Below, in pieces: positions 21,651-31,685 of a DNA stretch of 64,000 nucleotides; positions within the stretch are counted from its first letter, which is position 1; each line of letters opens with the position of its first letter. The DNA lies in contig WWBZ02000001.1 of assembly GCA_011503125.2 (NCBI GenBank), positions 5,890,001-5,954,000 on the forward strand, in the 5' to 3' direction. Under the pieces are notes generated by a model. It was not told the origin of the DNA. It saw only the letters and a list, made by a program, of their open reading frames with translations, and searched no databases. Origin of the DNA: Botryosphaeria dothidea. Lineage: Eukaryota; Ascomycota; Dothideomycetes; Botryosphaeriales; Botryosphaeriaceae. The translations under genes were made by a program, and so were the position numbers.

Positions 21651-23054
21651 ATGGCGGGCGCCAGCCTCGCCGCTGGATCCCGACCTTTCTCAGGATCTTG
21701 GTATCAGGACCAACGACCCATCATGGCCACATCCTCGGAAAACGCATCTCCCAATGCAAGCGGCGCAACCTCGCGGAACCTGAACGCGCTCGGATCCCTC
21801 ATTGGATACATCGGCGCCGAGGCGGCCACCGTCCATCTTTTCGAGCGGCTGATATGGCCTCAGAGATTCTGGAACCGCCTGACGCCCCGCACCGCCGTGC
21901 TCATGGCCCTGCTCATGCCGATGGGCGGTCCCCTCCACAAGGCTGGGCTGCAGACGTTGGACGAATTCTTCGATCACGGGCTGTTCAGAGGAGCCCGCCA
22001 GGGCCACATGCTGGGAACCGCATTCTTCCGGGACTCGCGGCTAGGCTACACGGTGTGGTCTTGTGGAGAGGCGGTTGAGGAGGAATTCGTCCGGAACGGC
22101 CTGTGGCTTCGAGCACTTGCGCAGATGGAAATGGCGGAGGTTCTTCCGAAGGAAGACAAGAGCACGGAAGCTGCGACGGCGCCCAAACGGCCTTTGCGGG
22201 CAAAGACGTCACTCAGCCATCTCGTACTGGAGAGCAGCACTGAAACGAGGCCAAAAGATCGCCCTGTCATACAAAATGATACTGGCCCACCATCTGCAAG
22301 CGTTTACGCGGGTGTCTTCATTTCAGAGTTGACTGGGGTGTGCATAGGAACGTTCGTCGCCTGCATCTGGAAGTCTTGGATCGCGCTTCTATGGTTCATG
22401 CCGGTGATCCTGAAGCTCATAAGCACGTTCTGGTCCATCTCAAGCGAGGATCTTGTGCATCCATCCTTGTCTATCGCCAACCAAAAGGCTGAAGAACCGA
22501 GGAAGATGTTCGAAATATACGACCCGCACCACGGGCTATTCATCATCGAAGGGCATGAATCCGTCGTGCTCCAGTTCTTCCGTCACTACGGGCACCCCGT
22601 GCGCAACCGCTTCCGCGAGGTGCTTCAGTTCGCGATCATCATCTGCCTCGGATTGGTGTTTCCGATGGGCCTGGTCATCTCGGTTCTCTGGATGCCGGAC
22701 GGGATGCAGTACCTCTGGTTCGGCTATCAGCTGTACACGACGCTCACCATGTACGTTTATCGTTATGCCAACACCCATTTTTTAGGAACCACTGAGGAAG
22801 CTATCGGAAAGGAGCTTGAGATGTGTAGGAAAAAGGGGCAAGCCGAGTGCATTGACCTGCGTGGGCGGGATGGTTGTACTGCGACGGCGACGCTGTCTAC
22901 CAATTACTACAACAACCTCAAGGATGCTCAGCATGCCGCACTTGTGATGCTAAAGGGCCCGAAGCGCGATCCTACGCCCACATCGGACTCGGAAACTACA
23001 ATGATTGGTGATTACCAGGCCGAAAAGGAAGAGAAGACAAGTGAAGATGCTTGA
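21651..23054 (+). CDS. Fungal membrane protein of unknown function
   Basis: 467 aa, single exon, no family recognised. The N-terminal half is soluble-looking and contains 'NALGSLIGYIGAEAATVHLFERLIWP' in two adjoining stretches. Four hydrophobic segments follow at about 219-239, 242-261, 323-347 and 353-373, in two pairs separated by a roughly 60-residue loop rich in charged and aromatic residues. The tail is acidic and Thr/Ser-rich. The first ATG (21651) gives the N-terminus quoted, and a second ATG at 21723 is possible. It lies about 2 kb from the diiron-oxidase gene on the opposite strand. Nothing in it connects it to that cluster. Confidence 0.65.
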   Translation: MAGASLAAGSRPFSGSWYQDQRPIMATSSENASPNASGATSRNLNALGSLIGYIGAEAATVHLFERLIWPQRFWNRLTPRTAVLMALLMPMGGPLHKAGLQTLDEFFDHGLFRGARQGHMLGTAFFRDSRLGYTVWSCGEAVEEEFVRNGLWLRALAQMEMAEVLPKEDKSTEAATAPKRPLRAKTSLSHLVLESSTETRPKDRPVIQNDTGPPSASVYAGVFISELTGVCIGTFVACIWKSWIALLWFMPVILKLISTFWSISSEDLVHPSLSIANQKAEEPRKMFEIYDPHHGLFIIEGHESVVLQFFRHYGHPVRNRFREVLQFAIIICLGLVFPMGLVISVLWMPDGMQYLWFGYQLYTTLTMYVYRYANTHFLGTTEEAIGKELEMCRKKGQAECIDLRGRDGCTATATLSTNYYNNLKDAQHAALVMLKGPKRDPTPTSDSETTMIGDYQAEKEEKTSEDA

Positions 23055-23391
23055 GAGTGAGCACCAATTGAGAATTGGAAGGCTTCTGGGCTTTTGATGG
23101 AATTACGATGTATCATGTGTGATGTAAGAGTTTTCATTTGTTCAAAGTGATTATAGGAAGGTAAATGGTCAGTCAAGATACACATCTTTTTTTCTTCAAA
23201 ATGTCGCCCATCGTTCCAGAGCAAGCTTCCGCGTTGTCCAGCGAGGGTCAGATGCAAATGCCCACTCGGCGTGTGGCATCATGATTGTACTCTAGTATCA
23301 AACCGCAGTAGTGTACTGAACCATGTATCTTTGAAAAGCGTATCCAGCACTGCGTGAAGCTCATGAGGCTCCGTCACTGGTTGTCTTAGCA

Positions 23392-24121
23392 TCAACACTT
23401 GGAAAAATTGAATGTCCCACAACACTTACCACACGTGTCTCTCTGTTCTTTCAACGTCTCAACGACTTTCCGCAGCGCCGATGATTCATGCTCGTGCAGC
23501 CAAACCGCCACTGTCTGCGCACTCCTAAAGATCTGTGCTTGCCGCCCGATCTCTAGACCCTGAACGACTCTGTCTTCTTGATCGATGCAAGCCATATCTA
23601 CCCAGACAAGGCATGTCTCTGGATTCACTTTGCTGGTCTCCCATAACACCTTCTCGAACATCTCCGCGGTGAACCGCGCCGGGTCGATCCGGGGCACGTT
23701 CCACGTCACGCCCTGAACCCCTATGCCGCGGACTTTGCGAAGTCGTCTGTATGCTTTTCATGGGTTTGGCTGATCCAGCCAATATAGGCCCCACGTGAGG
23801 AAATGGCATAGTACAGTACCGTGGCTCCCGGGCCGAGACTTCAGCTCCGTTGGCCCCGATTCCAGTGTAGATGTTTCCGGGTGTCCATTCTAGCGACAAC
23901 ATTTGTCCAGAGCTCTTAGGCATCCAGAGGAGACGGCGGGGCCGGCGACCGATGCTCGGAGGATCCACCGGGAAATTGCCGCGCGGTGGCAGTTGTGCGG
24001 ACAAAGGCGCATGCCGGTCGTATCCCGAGGCGGGAGGGGTCGGCTTGGGATTGTAGGATTGCAGCTGCTCTGGTGCGTCGTCGAAGTCCTCCTCATCCGC
24101 TGCGGGAAGATTTCCGAGCAT
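23392..24121 (-). pseudogene. HET-domain gene fragment with frameshift and nonsense codon
   Basis: N-terminal part of a HET gene. 'RRPRRLLWMPKSSGQMLSLEW' in the first frame corresponds to the 'PRRLLHVPSMTSYEWQTGN' lead-in of the intact HET protein at 7028-9382. After 'REPRYCT' the frame is lost. The HET sequence resumes in another frame with 'WGLYWLDQPNP', then an in-frame TGA at 23758-23760 where a Trp is expected, then 'VTWNVPRIDPARFTAEMFEKV' and 'CLVWVDMACIDQEDR...GRQAQIFRSAQTVAVWL'. It ends near 23392 just after a possible donor (GTAAGT), and the rest of the gene is missing. A hAT-type MITE sits 46 bases upstream of its ATG. Confidence 0.8.
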
Positions 24122-24167
24122 CAGTAGCTCTTCATCCAGGGGGAGAGGCTCCCCATTTGGTCCTGCT

Positions 24168-24296
24168 CAGGGTGGCGTCCGTCCCGTCTCGTCATTCTTA
24201 ATAAGCATCCGTCATTCGCCGTCACTGCCAATGACGGTGAATGACGACAAATGACGGACGAATTTTCTGTGACGAGACGAGACGGACGCCACCCTG
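24168..24296. mobile_element. hAT-type MITE, 129 bp, with 8-bp target duplication
   Basis: The ends begin CAGGGTGGCGTCCGTC. The two 27-bp terminal inverted repeats differ at one base (CCCGTC versus CTCGTC). The flanking 8 bases GTCCTGCT are perfectly duplicated at 24160-24167 and 24297-24304. An inner inverted repeat (GTCATTCGCCGTCA / TGACGGTGAATGAC) makes almost the whole element able to fold back. The 8-bp duplication and CAGGG terminus indicate the hAT superfamily. It carries no coding capacity, so it depends on a transposase encoded elsewhere. Confidence 0.93.
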
Positions 24297-24794
24297 GTCC
24301 TGCTATTTCTCGGTACGTGTGGTCATCTGATCGATAAGCCATGATCGCTTCCTGAATATGGCCATTTTGGCTTTTTTTTTAAGCGCTATTTGTTTCAATG
24401 GTGCCTGTGACCTGATGTAGGACATTGGCGGAACCGCGAATTTGACGGGGTGTGTGGAGAGCGGCGAGGCAACGAACCGAATGTCACCTGTCGCAACCAT
24501 ATGCTCGGAATCAGAGGCGTTCGATCTTGTTTCCGCACATCATGGCGCCGTAAATTAAAGGGCTACAAGTATTGTTTTAAAACCTTCTTATTGCTTATCA
24601 GAGCAAGAAGTATTGATGGAAAATAAGCTCAATCACCTCCGTTATCTGTTATTAGATAGCATATTAGCTTAGTCATTCATTCTGAGACGTCTTGGGAGCA
24701 ACACCACGAGCGCCTCAGCAATCAAGCAATCAAGTCATTCATTCATCGATTCCGACCGATCAAGCGCAAATTCCATCAAGTATTCATAACCATC
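24297..24794. other. AT-rich intergenic region, no gene seen
   Basis: Contains a run of nine T/A bases near 24370 and many short A/T tracts. There is a repeated CAAGTCATTCATTC-like stretch near 24670-24745 and no coding signature. It holds the downstream end of the caspase-like gene. Confidence 0.4.
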
Positions 24795-26440
24795 TTAGCA
24801 GCGCGTATTATTTACACCCAGCATCAAGGTTCGCTCTCCAGTAGGCAGGCCCCATAGACTCAAGAACTCCCAAAGCTCAAATACATGATTGTATGAAGAA
24901 AAGAAGAAAAGGTACCAGAAGAACAAAGTGCAGAGAACTCCAGCCAAGAATGAAACCATGACAATGGCAAAACGTTTGCAAAACAGGCGCAGAGATCTTT
25001 CCTCAACTTCATGCATGAGATTCTGAACTTCTGGAGACGATGCTACTTCGCAGTGGTCTGATGAACTCGGCTTCTTTGCCGTATCTGTGATAGGAGCAGT
25101 ACCGTACTCTTCGCGTTCATCGTTTTCGTTGGAGACCGGAGTGGCAGGGTAATCAATTTCCAGTCTTTTCCGGCTTGTGATACTCAACGCAACGTCTCTG
25201 AATTTGCTAGCATAATCCATCAGCTCCACACGACGTATGCCAAGATTGCTTCCCTGATCGCCGGCAAACTGGCTGAATGCATCGGCGAGCCGTTGCACTT
25301 GCTGCTCGGTCTGTCGTTTGCTGAAGCGGAATCGCAGGTCAAGAAATTCCGTCGGTTGGTCCTCGCGGTACCTCGGTGATGCGCTATTATCTGAGGCCAT
25401 CTCATCAGTCTTTGGAGCCTTAGGAGAAATCCAAACATGGTCAAAGTTGGGATAATCTCTAGGAAAGAGGACTGGAGTGCGCGGTTCATCGTCAGCATGC
25501 GGCGCGCTGATGATCTTTTCTTTGAGCTCTGCTGAATCAAAGCCAGGACTATCTTTGAGCTGACAGAGTGCCCATATGAGCGCTCTGGTGAAAGACTGTT
25601 TGCCAGGTCCTGGGGTCAGCTGGTCTCGACTGCAGGCTCCAAGAAACTCAAAACTGTGCTGTGTCCGGAAATCCCCTTGGAGCGTCCCGGCCTCACAGCA
25701 GTCAAAAATGACCAGCACGTCGGCCTGCATTCCCTTGAATCTTTGCTCGGCGCCGCGCCATGCTACAGAGTTCCTGCTACGCTGGTCTGCCGTGCGTGAT
25801 TCCTGACTCGAGTTGCTTGCGGACATTATTAGCTCAAACAGGTAAATGTCGGTATGCGGCCTACCTTGTAAGGCGCAGATCACCAGTCTTTGCTTCACTG
25901 AAGCCATGACCTGCATAGTAGAGGATGCAGAGGTTTTTGGATCCTTCGTTCTCGTATTTGAATGTTGCAAGAATTTTTTCGAGTTGAAGTTGTGCTTTCT
26001 CCGACTCTTCCAGTTGTTCAAGTTGGACATTGAAGTGATAGTCTTTTTCGAATATCAAAGCGAGATCTCTGAGCTGATATCGTGATAAAGAAGAACATGA
26101 GCAGACTGTTGAGCACATGTTGACTAAAAGGACATACCTCTTCTGATACATCCATGTCGCTTTTTTCCCTTTCCCAGGAAAGAAGCAGTACTGACACAGA
26201 GTCATGTTTCACAGGTTCTGTTCTGGATCTAAAGGTCGTGTTGAAAACGGTTTGTAGCTTCTGAAGCCTTTCTTTGGTTGGATGCCTCCTGACCGCTGCT
26301 GTTTTGCCACGCAAAGGGTTGTTGGTGTCCATATCAATTGGACTCGCGACGGTCTCAATCGGCTCTGCTGAGATTCCGTTCATGGCGTGTGAAGGCTCAA
26401 GCATGAAGGAGAGAACAGGGCTGAGAAGAGGTTGTATCAA
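24795..26440 (-). CDS. Caspase-like (peptidase C14 fold) protein with C-terminal membrane anchor
   Basis: Three exons: 26440-26138, 26073-25865 and 25815-24795. Introns of 64 and 49 nt keep the frame, giving 510 aa from the first ATG (later ATGs at 26404 and 26383 are possible). The caspase fold is shown by 'LCILYYAGHG' with catalytic His157 and 'VLVIFDCCEAG' with the probable nucleophile Cys211. A 'FEFLGACSRDQLTPGPGKQSFTRAL'-type block follows, read here in two parts ('FEFLGACSRDQL' and 'GPGKQSFTRAL'). A long polar linker leads to a strongly hydrophobic segment near the C-terminus ('VMVSFLAGVLCTLFFWYLFF'). Fungal proteins of this kind resemble death-associated orthocaspases. The tail anchor suggests proteolysis at a membrane. 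It lies among HET and NACHT genes, which fits a role in programmed cell death, but this is inference. Confidence 0.78.
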
Positions 26441-27034
26441 CCAACGAAAAAAATGGAGCGGCCGAGTAGCAGCGTGGCTTATCAGAAGAACACGGGTTAA
26501 GGCATCGTGTAGGGTTTTATCCCACCGCTATTGATGAGAAATCTGCCTTTCAGAATGCGCCTTGCTTGTGGAAAAGCACAGCACGGTGAGGCTGAGTATG
26601 CATGCTGTGTAATCAACTCCGGGAGTTAAGTGGTCGAAGCAGCGTGCGACGCACTCTTCACTGCATCAAGCTTCCTCCTTGGCTGCTAACCGCAGCTTGG
26701 TGGTGCAAACGTGACATCAGTGGAGGTACGGTCTCATCAGTGATTGGTGTGCACGCTCATCTATGGGTCTGAACAATTCACAGCCGCGTTCGTGCGATGC
26801 TTGCCCCGCTCCAGGCTGAGGTCGCTTATCCGTTCCCACGCATATACATCCTTGCACAATTTTTGGAAGGCATCCGTCGCCTTGATTGCCTTCTTTCTGC
26901 CTTGAGGCTCAAATGACGGTCGACAGGTAAATATGTCTTAATGCCTCAGGAGACCAGCTCACCGGTGGCCCAGCGCCTACAGATCATCAGCCGTAAGTCG
27001 ACAAGCCACACCTTTGCCCTGTCGGCTCCTCAAC
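26441..27034. other. Divergent intergenic region, no gene seen
   Basis: About 590 bases between the divergent caspase-like gene and the next plus-strand gene. No coding signature and no mobile-element ends were recognised. Confidence 0.4.
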
Positions 27035-27537
27035 ATGTCATCCAACCAAGCTGGAATGGATAATGCCATGGAAGACCCGGCTCACCGTCTAACATCTGCC
27101 GAGGCGGATCCTGAAAGTCATGAAGCTGTCTTGGGAGAGAATCAATCCACAGTCGAACAGACAGTCGAAGAGAGCGAGAGTGTAGATGTGAGAATTTGTA
27201 AGCAGTTGACACGACTGAGCTAATGTGGGAGACAGATATCGATTGCGGATTCGTCCGGCTCTCGATCCAACATGCCTCAGGCGGGCAACACGCGGGTATG
27301 CATCCCCTTATCGCCGATGCAGCACAGCCACTAATGCATGCGCGACAGCGGCCTCCAGCCTTTCAACCCGGGGGCCAGGCCCGAGTGTTATTCCACGGAG
27401 GGCCGCCTATGATCGTTTCAATTGTCAGAGTGCGGGAAAACCGAATGATTACCAGCTGGGAATACCAGCTTCGAGACAGCGCGGGTGCACCGGTCAATGG
27501 AGGCGCCTGGATTCCGCAGACGAGGCTGGTGAGATAA
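27035..27537 (+). CDS. Small hypothetical fungal protein with an SH3/Tudor-like C-terminal segment
   Basis: Start at 27035 ('MSSNQAGMDNAMEDPAHRL'). The N-terminal exon is acidic and polar. One short intron is needed; GT at 27180 with AG at 27235 keeps the frame, but other boundaries are possible. The C-terminal block 'FQPGGQARVLFHGGPPMIV' followed by 'WEYQLRDSAGAPVNGGAWI' resembles small fungal proteins that read roughly 'F..GD.V.F....VV....VR....W.YQL.D..G..V....W', a KOW/Tudor-like beta fold. Function unknown. It may be transcribed with the DUF6594 gene 200 bases downstream. Confidence 0.5.
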
Positions 27538-27741
27538 TGCGGCTATCCTGCCAGCCCCGCTCGGGATGGTGGTTGCACTTCTGCAAGGCCGTCGATCAAG
27601 TCGCCCCACCCACTGCTCTCCCTGCGAGGCTTTGTGCGCCGTGTCCCTCAGCTTGATAGTTGATATAAATCGGCACAAAATTGCAAAACTACTCCTCATC
27701 TTTCGTGCCCAACAAACATTCTAATCAATTTCTTTGTTAAA

Positions 27742-29097
27742 ATGAATCCACAGCAGACCGCATGTATCGACATTGAGGCACAATGGCAAAGCCCTGGTGC
27801 CGATCCAGAGAGCCAGACAGAATATCCCCCAGCCGTCCGCGCACCAACAGACGACTCATCGAAACAAACGGTCTCGGATGGTGAGAATTTTTACTCCTCT
27901 GAGAATGACATCTTCTGAACCTTTCTAGACTCTTGCGAAAAACCGTTGCGATTGTCAACGGAGCTGTCGATGCCGCTTCCCTGGGTACCGACAAGCGAGT
28001 TCGCAACCAAAACTCGAGTCCGTGAGTATAAACCTCTTCCATACCCAAGTGCCAGTTGATAATGTTTATACTGAACCGGCAAAGTGGAAAGATGCCCGAA
28101 GGGGAACCCACGAATGGCTGCATTCCTCGATAGCGACGAGAACTTTATGATGTACCGCCGTTTTGGCTGGATCCAATCTCGTTTGCTGTTGAGTAAGCAG
28201 AACGAGCTAGCGAGTCTTGAGAAAGATCTTGAGATGCAAGATCAGCCTATAGACCTCGCGTCATTGGACGGCGAATCCACAGGCGGCGAAGTTACACAGT
28301 ACGAAGCCATGTCGGAGTACAAAGATCAACTGCTGAAGAAGGTCGAGAAGAAGTTTTGCGAATATGGTAAGATGCCAATTTCAGATATTCCTTGGGAAGT
28401 CTAGCTGCTGACTGAGTCTCGAAGCCCAACTTGTCTCTGCTGCGCGCGACATGATGCTTCTACGCAAGCCTTCTTCATCCGAGTACAGCAGTCTGAGAAA
28501 CTATTGCAATTACTCTGGTAACCTGAGTGATCTTGATGAAGAGTGGGTTCAATGCAAAGAAGACTTAATCACTCTTCGTCCGGGACGAGAGCATGCGTGG
28601 CTGGACAGAATGATCGAGAAGTTTTTGCAAAGCTTTACATGCAAGGTGGCCCGACACATATTCTGCTCTAAGGTAAACCTTCTCGAGGCACTTGCTTCGC
28701 TGTGATTAACGTGTATTAGGAGACACGAGAGAAAACGAGTCATCCTCATCCTATATACTATACCAGGGGTCGCATTGAAGCCTTCGCCGCAACCGTCATC
28801 ACTTTCATGATCTTGGTACTCCTGGTGGTGCCAACATATTTGCTGTACCACCTGACAAACGACATTGAGCAGGGTTCTCGTACATCTGCTCTGTGCATAG
28901 GTGTCCTTCTCGTCTTCACTCTGGCTTTTTCTGCTGTCCTATCTCTGTTTACTCGCGCTCGACGCCATGAGATCCTCGCCGCCGCCGCTGCGTAAGTAAT
29001 ATCTCCTCAAGACAGAACGTCAAAGATTTACTAACTTCAATATAGCTACTGCGCTGTATTGGTAGTGTTCTTGGGGAACGTGCCACGGCCAGGATGA
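27742..29097 (+). CDS. DUF6594 membrane protein
   Basis: Six exons (27742-27880, 27929-28021, 28085-28366, 28425-28672, 28720-28991, 29046-29097). All five introns have GT...AG ends and the total is 362 codons (361 aa). The family signature is clear: 'CPKGNPRMAAFLDSDENFMMY', 'RRFGWIQSRLLLSKQNELASL', a central helical region ending 'HIFCSK', and three C-terminal transmembrane helices ('FAATVITFMILVLLVVPTYLL', 'LCIGVLLVFTLAFSAVLSLF', 'YCAVLVVFLGN'), with the conserved 'RRHEILAAAAAYCAVLVVFLG' ending. DUF6594 proteins are common in filamentous ascomycetes and have no established function. The acidic N-terminus (about 75 residues) is specific to this copy. Confidence 0.85.
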
Positions 29098-29244
29098 CTT
29101 TCCAGCCCTTCTCGGCTTGAAAGAATAAGGTTTACCTTAGACAAAGGGTGACTCATCTACGCACATCATAGTATCTATAGCCATCTCCATTTTTCTTTAT
29201 ATAGAAAAAACTAAGTCCAACTCTCAGGCAAATTGGCGCCATCA

Positions 29245-30694
29245 CTACGAAAGCTCCAACTTCTTGAATTTATGTACTACCTGTACCGTGGCATAGTAAC
29301 TGAAGGGCAATGCGATGAACCAAAGCGCTAAATTTATACTTGCCGTAGCAATTAGTGCCGTCGGTACAGCCAGGACGCCGAAGCCAACAGCTACAGCAGC
29401 AGTCTCAATACCCCTTAACAGAGAACTGTACCGGATCTGGTCACCTGGAGAGTCCGAGAGGTCACTATTGCACCAGTAGATGTAGTTCTCAACCATTCCA
29501 ATACTGATGCTCTCAAACATATACAGCCCGAACCCACGCCCAAAAGCACTCTGGTCTCCCCAATCAAGAACGGAATCAGTGTGCCTGTACTCGTTCTGGA
29601 TAATCACTGCCCAGATCCAGGTCACGCTGTTGCAAGCGGCAATGAGGGCGTAGGTGGCGATTGCGCGCGTCTGCCTGCTCTTCGCCCAGGGCAAGTCTAC
29701 GAGTGACCCGCTCAGCCAGGTTGCAAAGGTGCCAACGACGGCGGCCATGAAGCTGCCCAGGGCGCGGGAGCGAACGGTGAAATAAGTTGCCAGGTACGTC
29801 CCGGGATAGGCTTGGGTCCAGCCAAAGTACCAGAAGAGCGGTGTGAGCAGCAGGATTGACTTGCTCCGGATCAGCCGCCACATTACTGCGAACTCGGTAC
29901 GCCAGTGAATGCCTCTTGGAGCTTCAATGCGTGTTCCGTCGTCCCGATGTACTTTTTCCGGGTTCGAGAGCAGCAGACCAAAAAAGAAGCCCAGGCACTG
30001 GATGACGATGAAGCCGATGTATGTCTGATAGCCGACTTGGCCGCGTTGGTTGGTCTTGTGGTTGATGCCAAGAGACACTGCGCCGCCGATGATATTCCCA
30101 AAGTTGCGGAACGTAAACCAGGTTGCAAGTTAGCGCCCACGCTTCCCTGGAATTCGATATTAGCATTAGTCCCTATCGCTGATCAAAGAATGACTTACCT
30201 GACTCGAGATAGCCAGTGGCGATAGCACCCTCTACGCTACAGAAGAAACCAGCGCTGATGCCGCAGGCCACGGCGCCGACGTACACGAACCAGGTCGTAC
30301 CAAAACGGTTGTTCACGTACACACCAGCTACGTAGAGCGGGTAACCAAGCGTGCCGATGGCCAGTGTCCATCGGAATCCAATAGCATTCGTCAGCCATGG
30401 CCCTGCGAAACAGGTCACGGTCATGAACGCATACAATAGCGCATTTGCAGCATTTACCAAGTCTGGGTTCTGTGATCCGCCAACGCCCAGGCCATTCATG
30501 GCACTTCAGATCCCGGGGGTGGTAAAAGCACAGGTGCCTACGATGAGGATTTGGAAGAGTGTGGTGCGGACGAGAGCACGCCGGTGTGGGGCAGTAGGCT
30601 CGTTATCTGGTCTTCCTGGTGAATCTGCAACTTCCGGTGGAGTTTCGTTGACCACAGTGATCTCATCTTTATCTGAAGCTGACGGTGCCGACAT
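29245..30694 (-). pseudogene. UNC93-like (DUF895) MFS transporter, two in-frame stops
   Basis: Ten or more hydrophobic helices of the fungal UNC93-like family are readable. The first part ends 'TLFQILIVGTCAFTTPGI', then a TGA at 30506-30508 stands where family members have Trp ('PGIWSAMNGLG'), and the frame continues 'SAMNGLGVGGSQNPDLVNA'. An intron near 30183-30126 (GTAAGT...TTCCAG) splices in frame. A TAA at 30130-30132 then stands where 'GRY' is expected, before 'LATWFTFRNFGNIIGGAVSLG'. The rest, to 'VVHKFKKLELS', is open. Both lesions are single-codon stops in otherwise well-preserved sequence, so inactivation looks recent. Two independent sequencing errors are the alternative. Confidence 0.82.
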
Positions 30695-30891
30695 ATTCGT
30701 AGATCGTTTGCGCTCTCAGGCTGGAGATATGTAAAGAGAGAATAAGGTTACGTTAAGGAGGATTCGTGGATAGGGAGAGGCTCCGTATCTTCTGAGTGCC
30801 CATTTTCCGTTGGGTGAAGTCGACCTGTGACTTATCTTTCGCCCGTACGGCACGGAAGTTGGGGGTTGCATCTTCTTTTTTTTTTTGTAAG

Positions 30892-31039
30892 TGTTGGAAA
30901 TCACGTGTTTTGCATATTGCTTTTGCAACACCAGATAGCTTAGTCACTCACTTACGTATATAAGGAGGGTGGGCCACCTATGCCCTTCCTCCTCATGCCA
31001 ATCATCAATGGATCATCGTTGTTCATCAACAATCCAACA
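30892..31039 (+). mobile_element. Solo LTR (family A)
   Basis: 148 bp beginning TGTTGGA and ending TCCAACA (perfect 7-bp terminal inverted repeat). It is flanked by the target duplication GTAAG at 30887-30891 and 31040-31044. The core TATATAAGGAGGG ... CTCATGCCAATC matches the solo LTR at 5043-5201, while the rest has diverged. It lies in the 1-kb spacer between the dead UNC93-like gene and the TauD-type gene, about 650 bases upstream of the latter's ATG. No internal domain remains. The rest of the spacer 30695-31685 shows no gene. Confidence 0.92.
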
Positions 31040-31685
31040 GTAAGTAAGCACGCAAGAGTAGGTACGCGAGAGGCGAATGGTGCCGCCGGGTGAAGCAGCC
31101 AAAAATTAGCGCCGAACGCGACATTCCCACTGATAGATTTCAAATATGTCTAATCAAGGCTGCAATGGAGAGTAGAAGCATTCGTCTGGGCACAATTACA
31201 ATTTGTCTTCGCTGATAAAGCTATTCGGATGCATGCTTTCACAACCCACGAGCTTACATCTACTGAAGGGCATTGCCTCTGATCAAATGCTGCTACGCTT
31301 CTCTGTATCACTTTGGGTGAGGCGCAACGGATGCGCGATCAACATGTGAGCGGGGAATGCGGGGGTGCTTTTCGTGATTATCGCAGATATGATGCAACAA
31401 ACTCGGCCAGTAAGTCAACTTGATAAGACAGAGTGGCTTAAAGAACGATCACTTCACTCATCCGTGGATGAGACCGAAAACACGTAAGCTCTGCAAGTGA
31501 ATTCAAGGGCGGGGAGAACAACCAACGACGCTCTTGCAAATTGCGGTTTACGTGAGTACCATTCTCATACACACTATAGCAGCGCATCTGCAAATAAAGA
31601 GCAAACGCCGTCGAATTACCCACCGCCCGTATACCTCGCATATACTACAATTAATTTCCTCCTTGTGCAGTCTTAACAAGTCATC

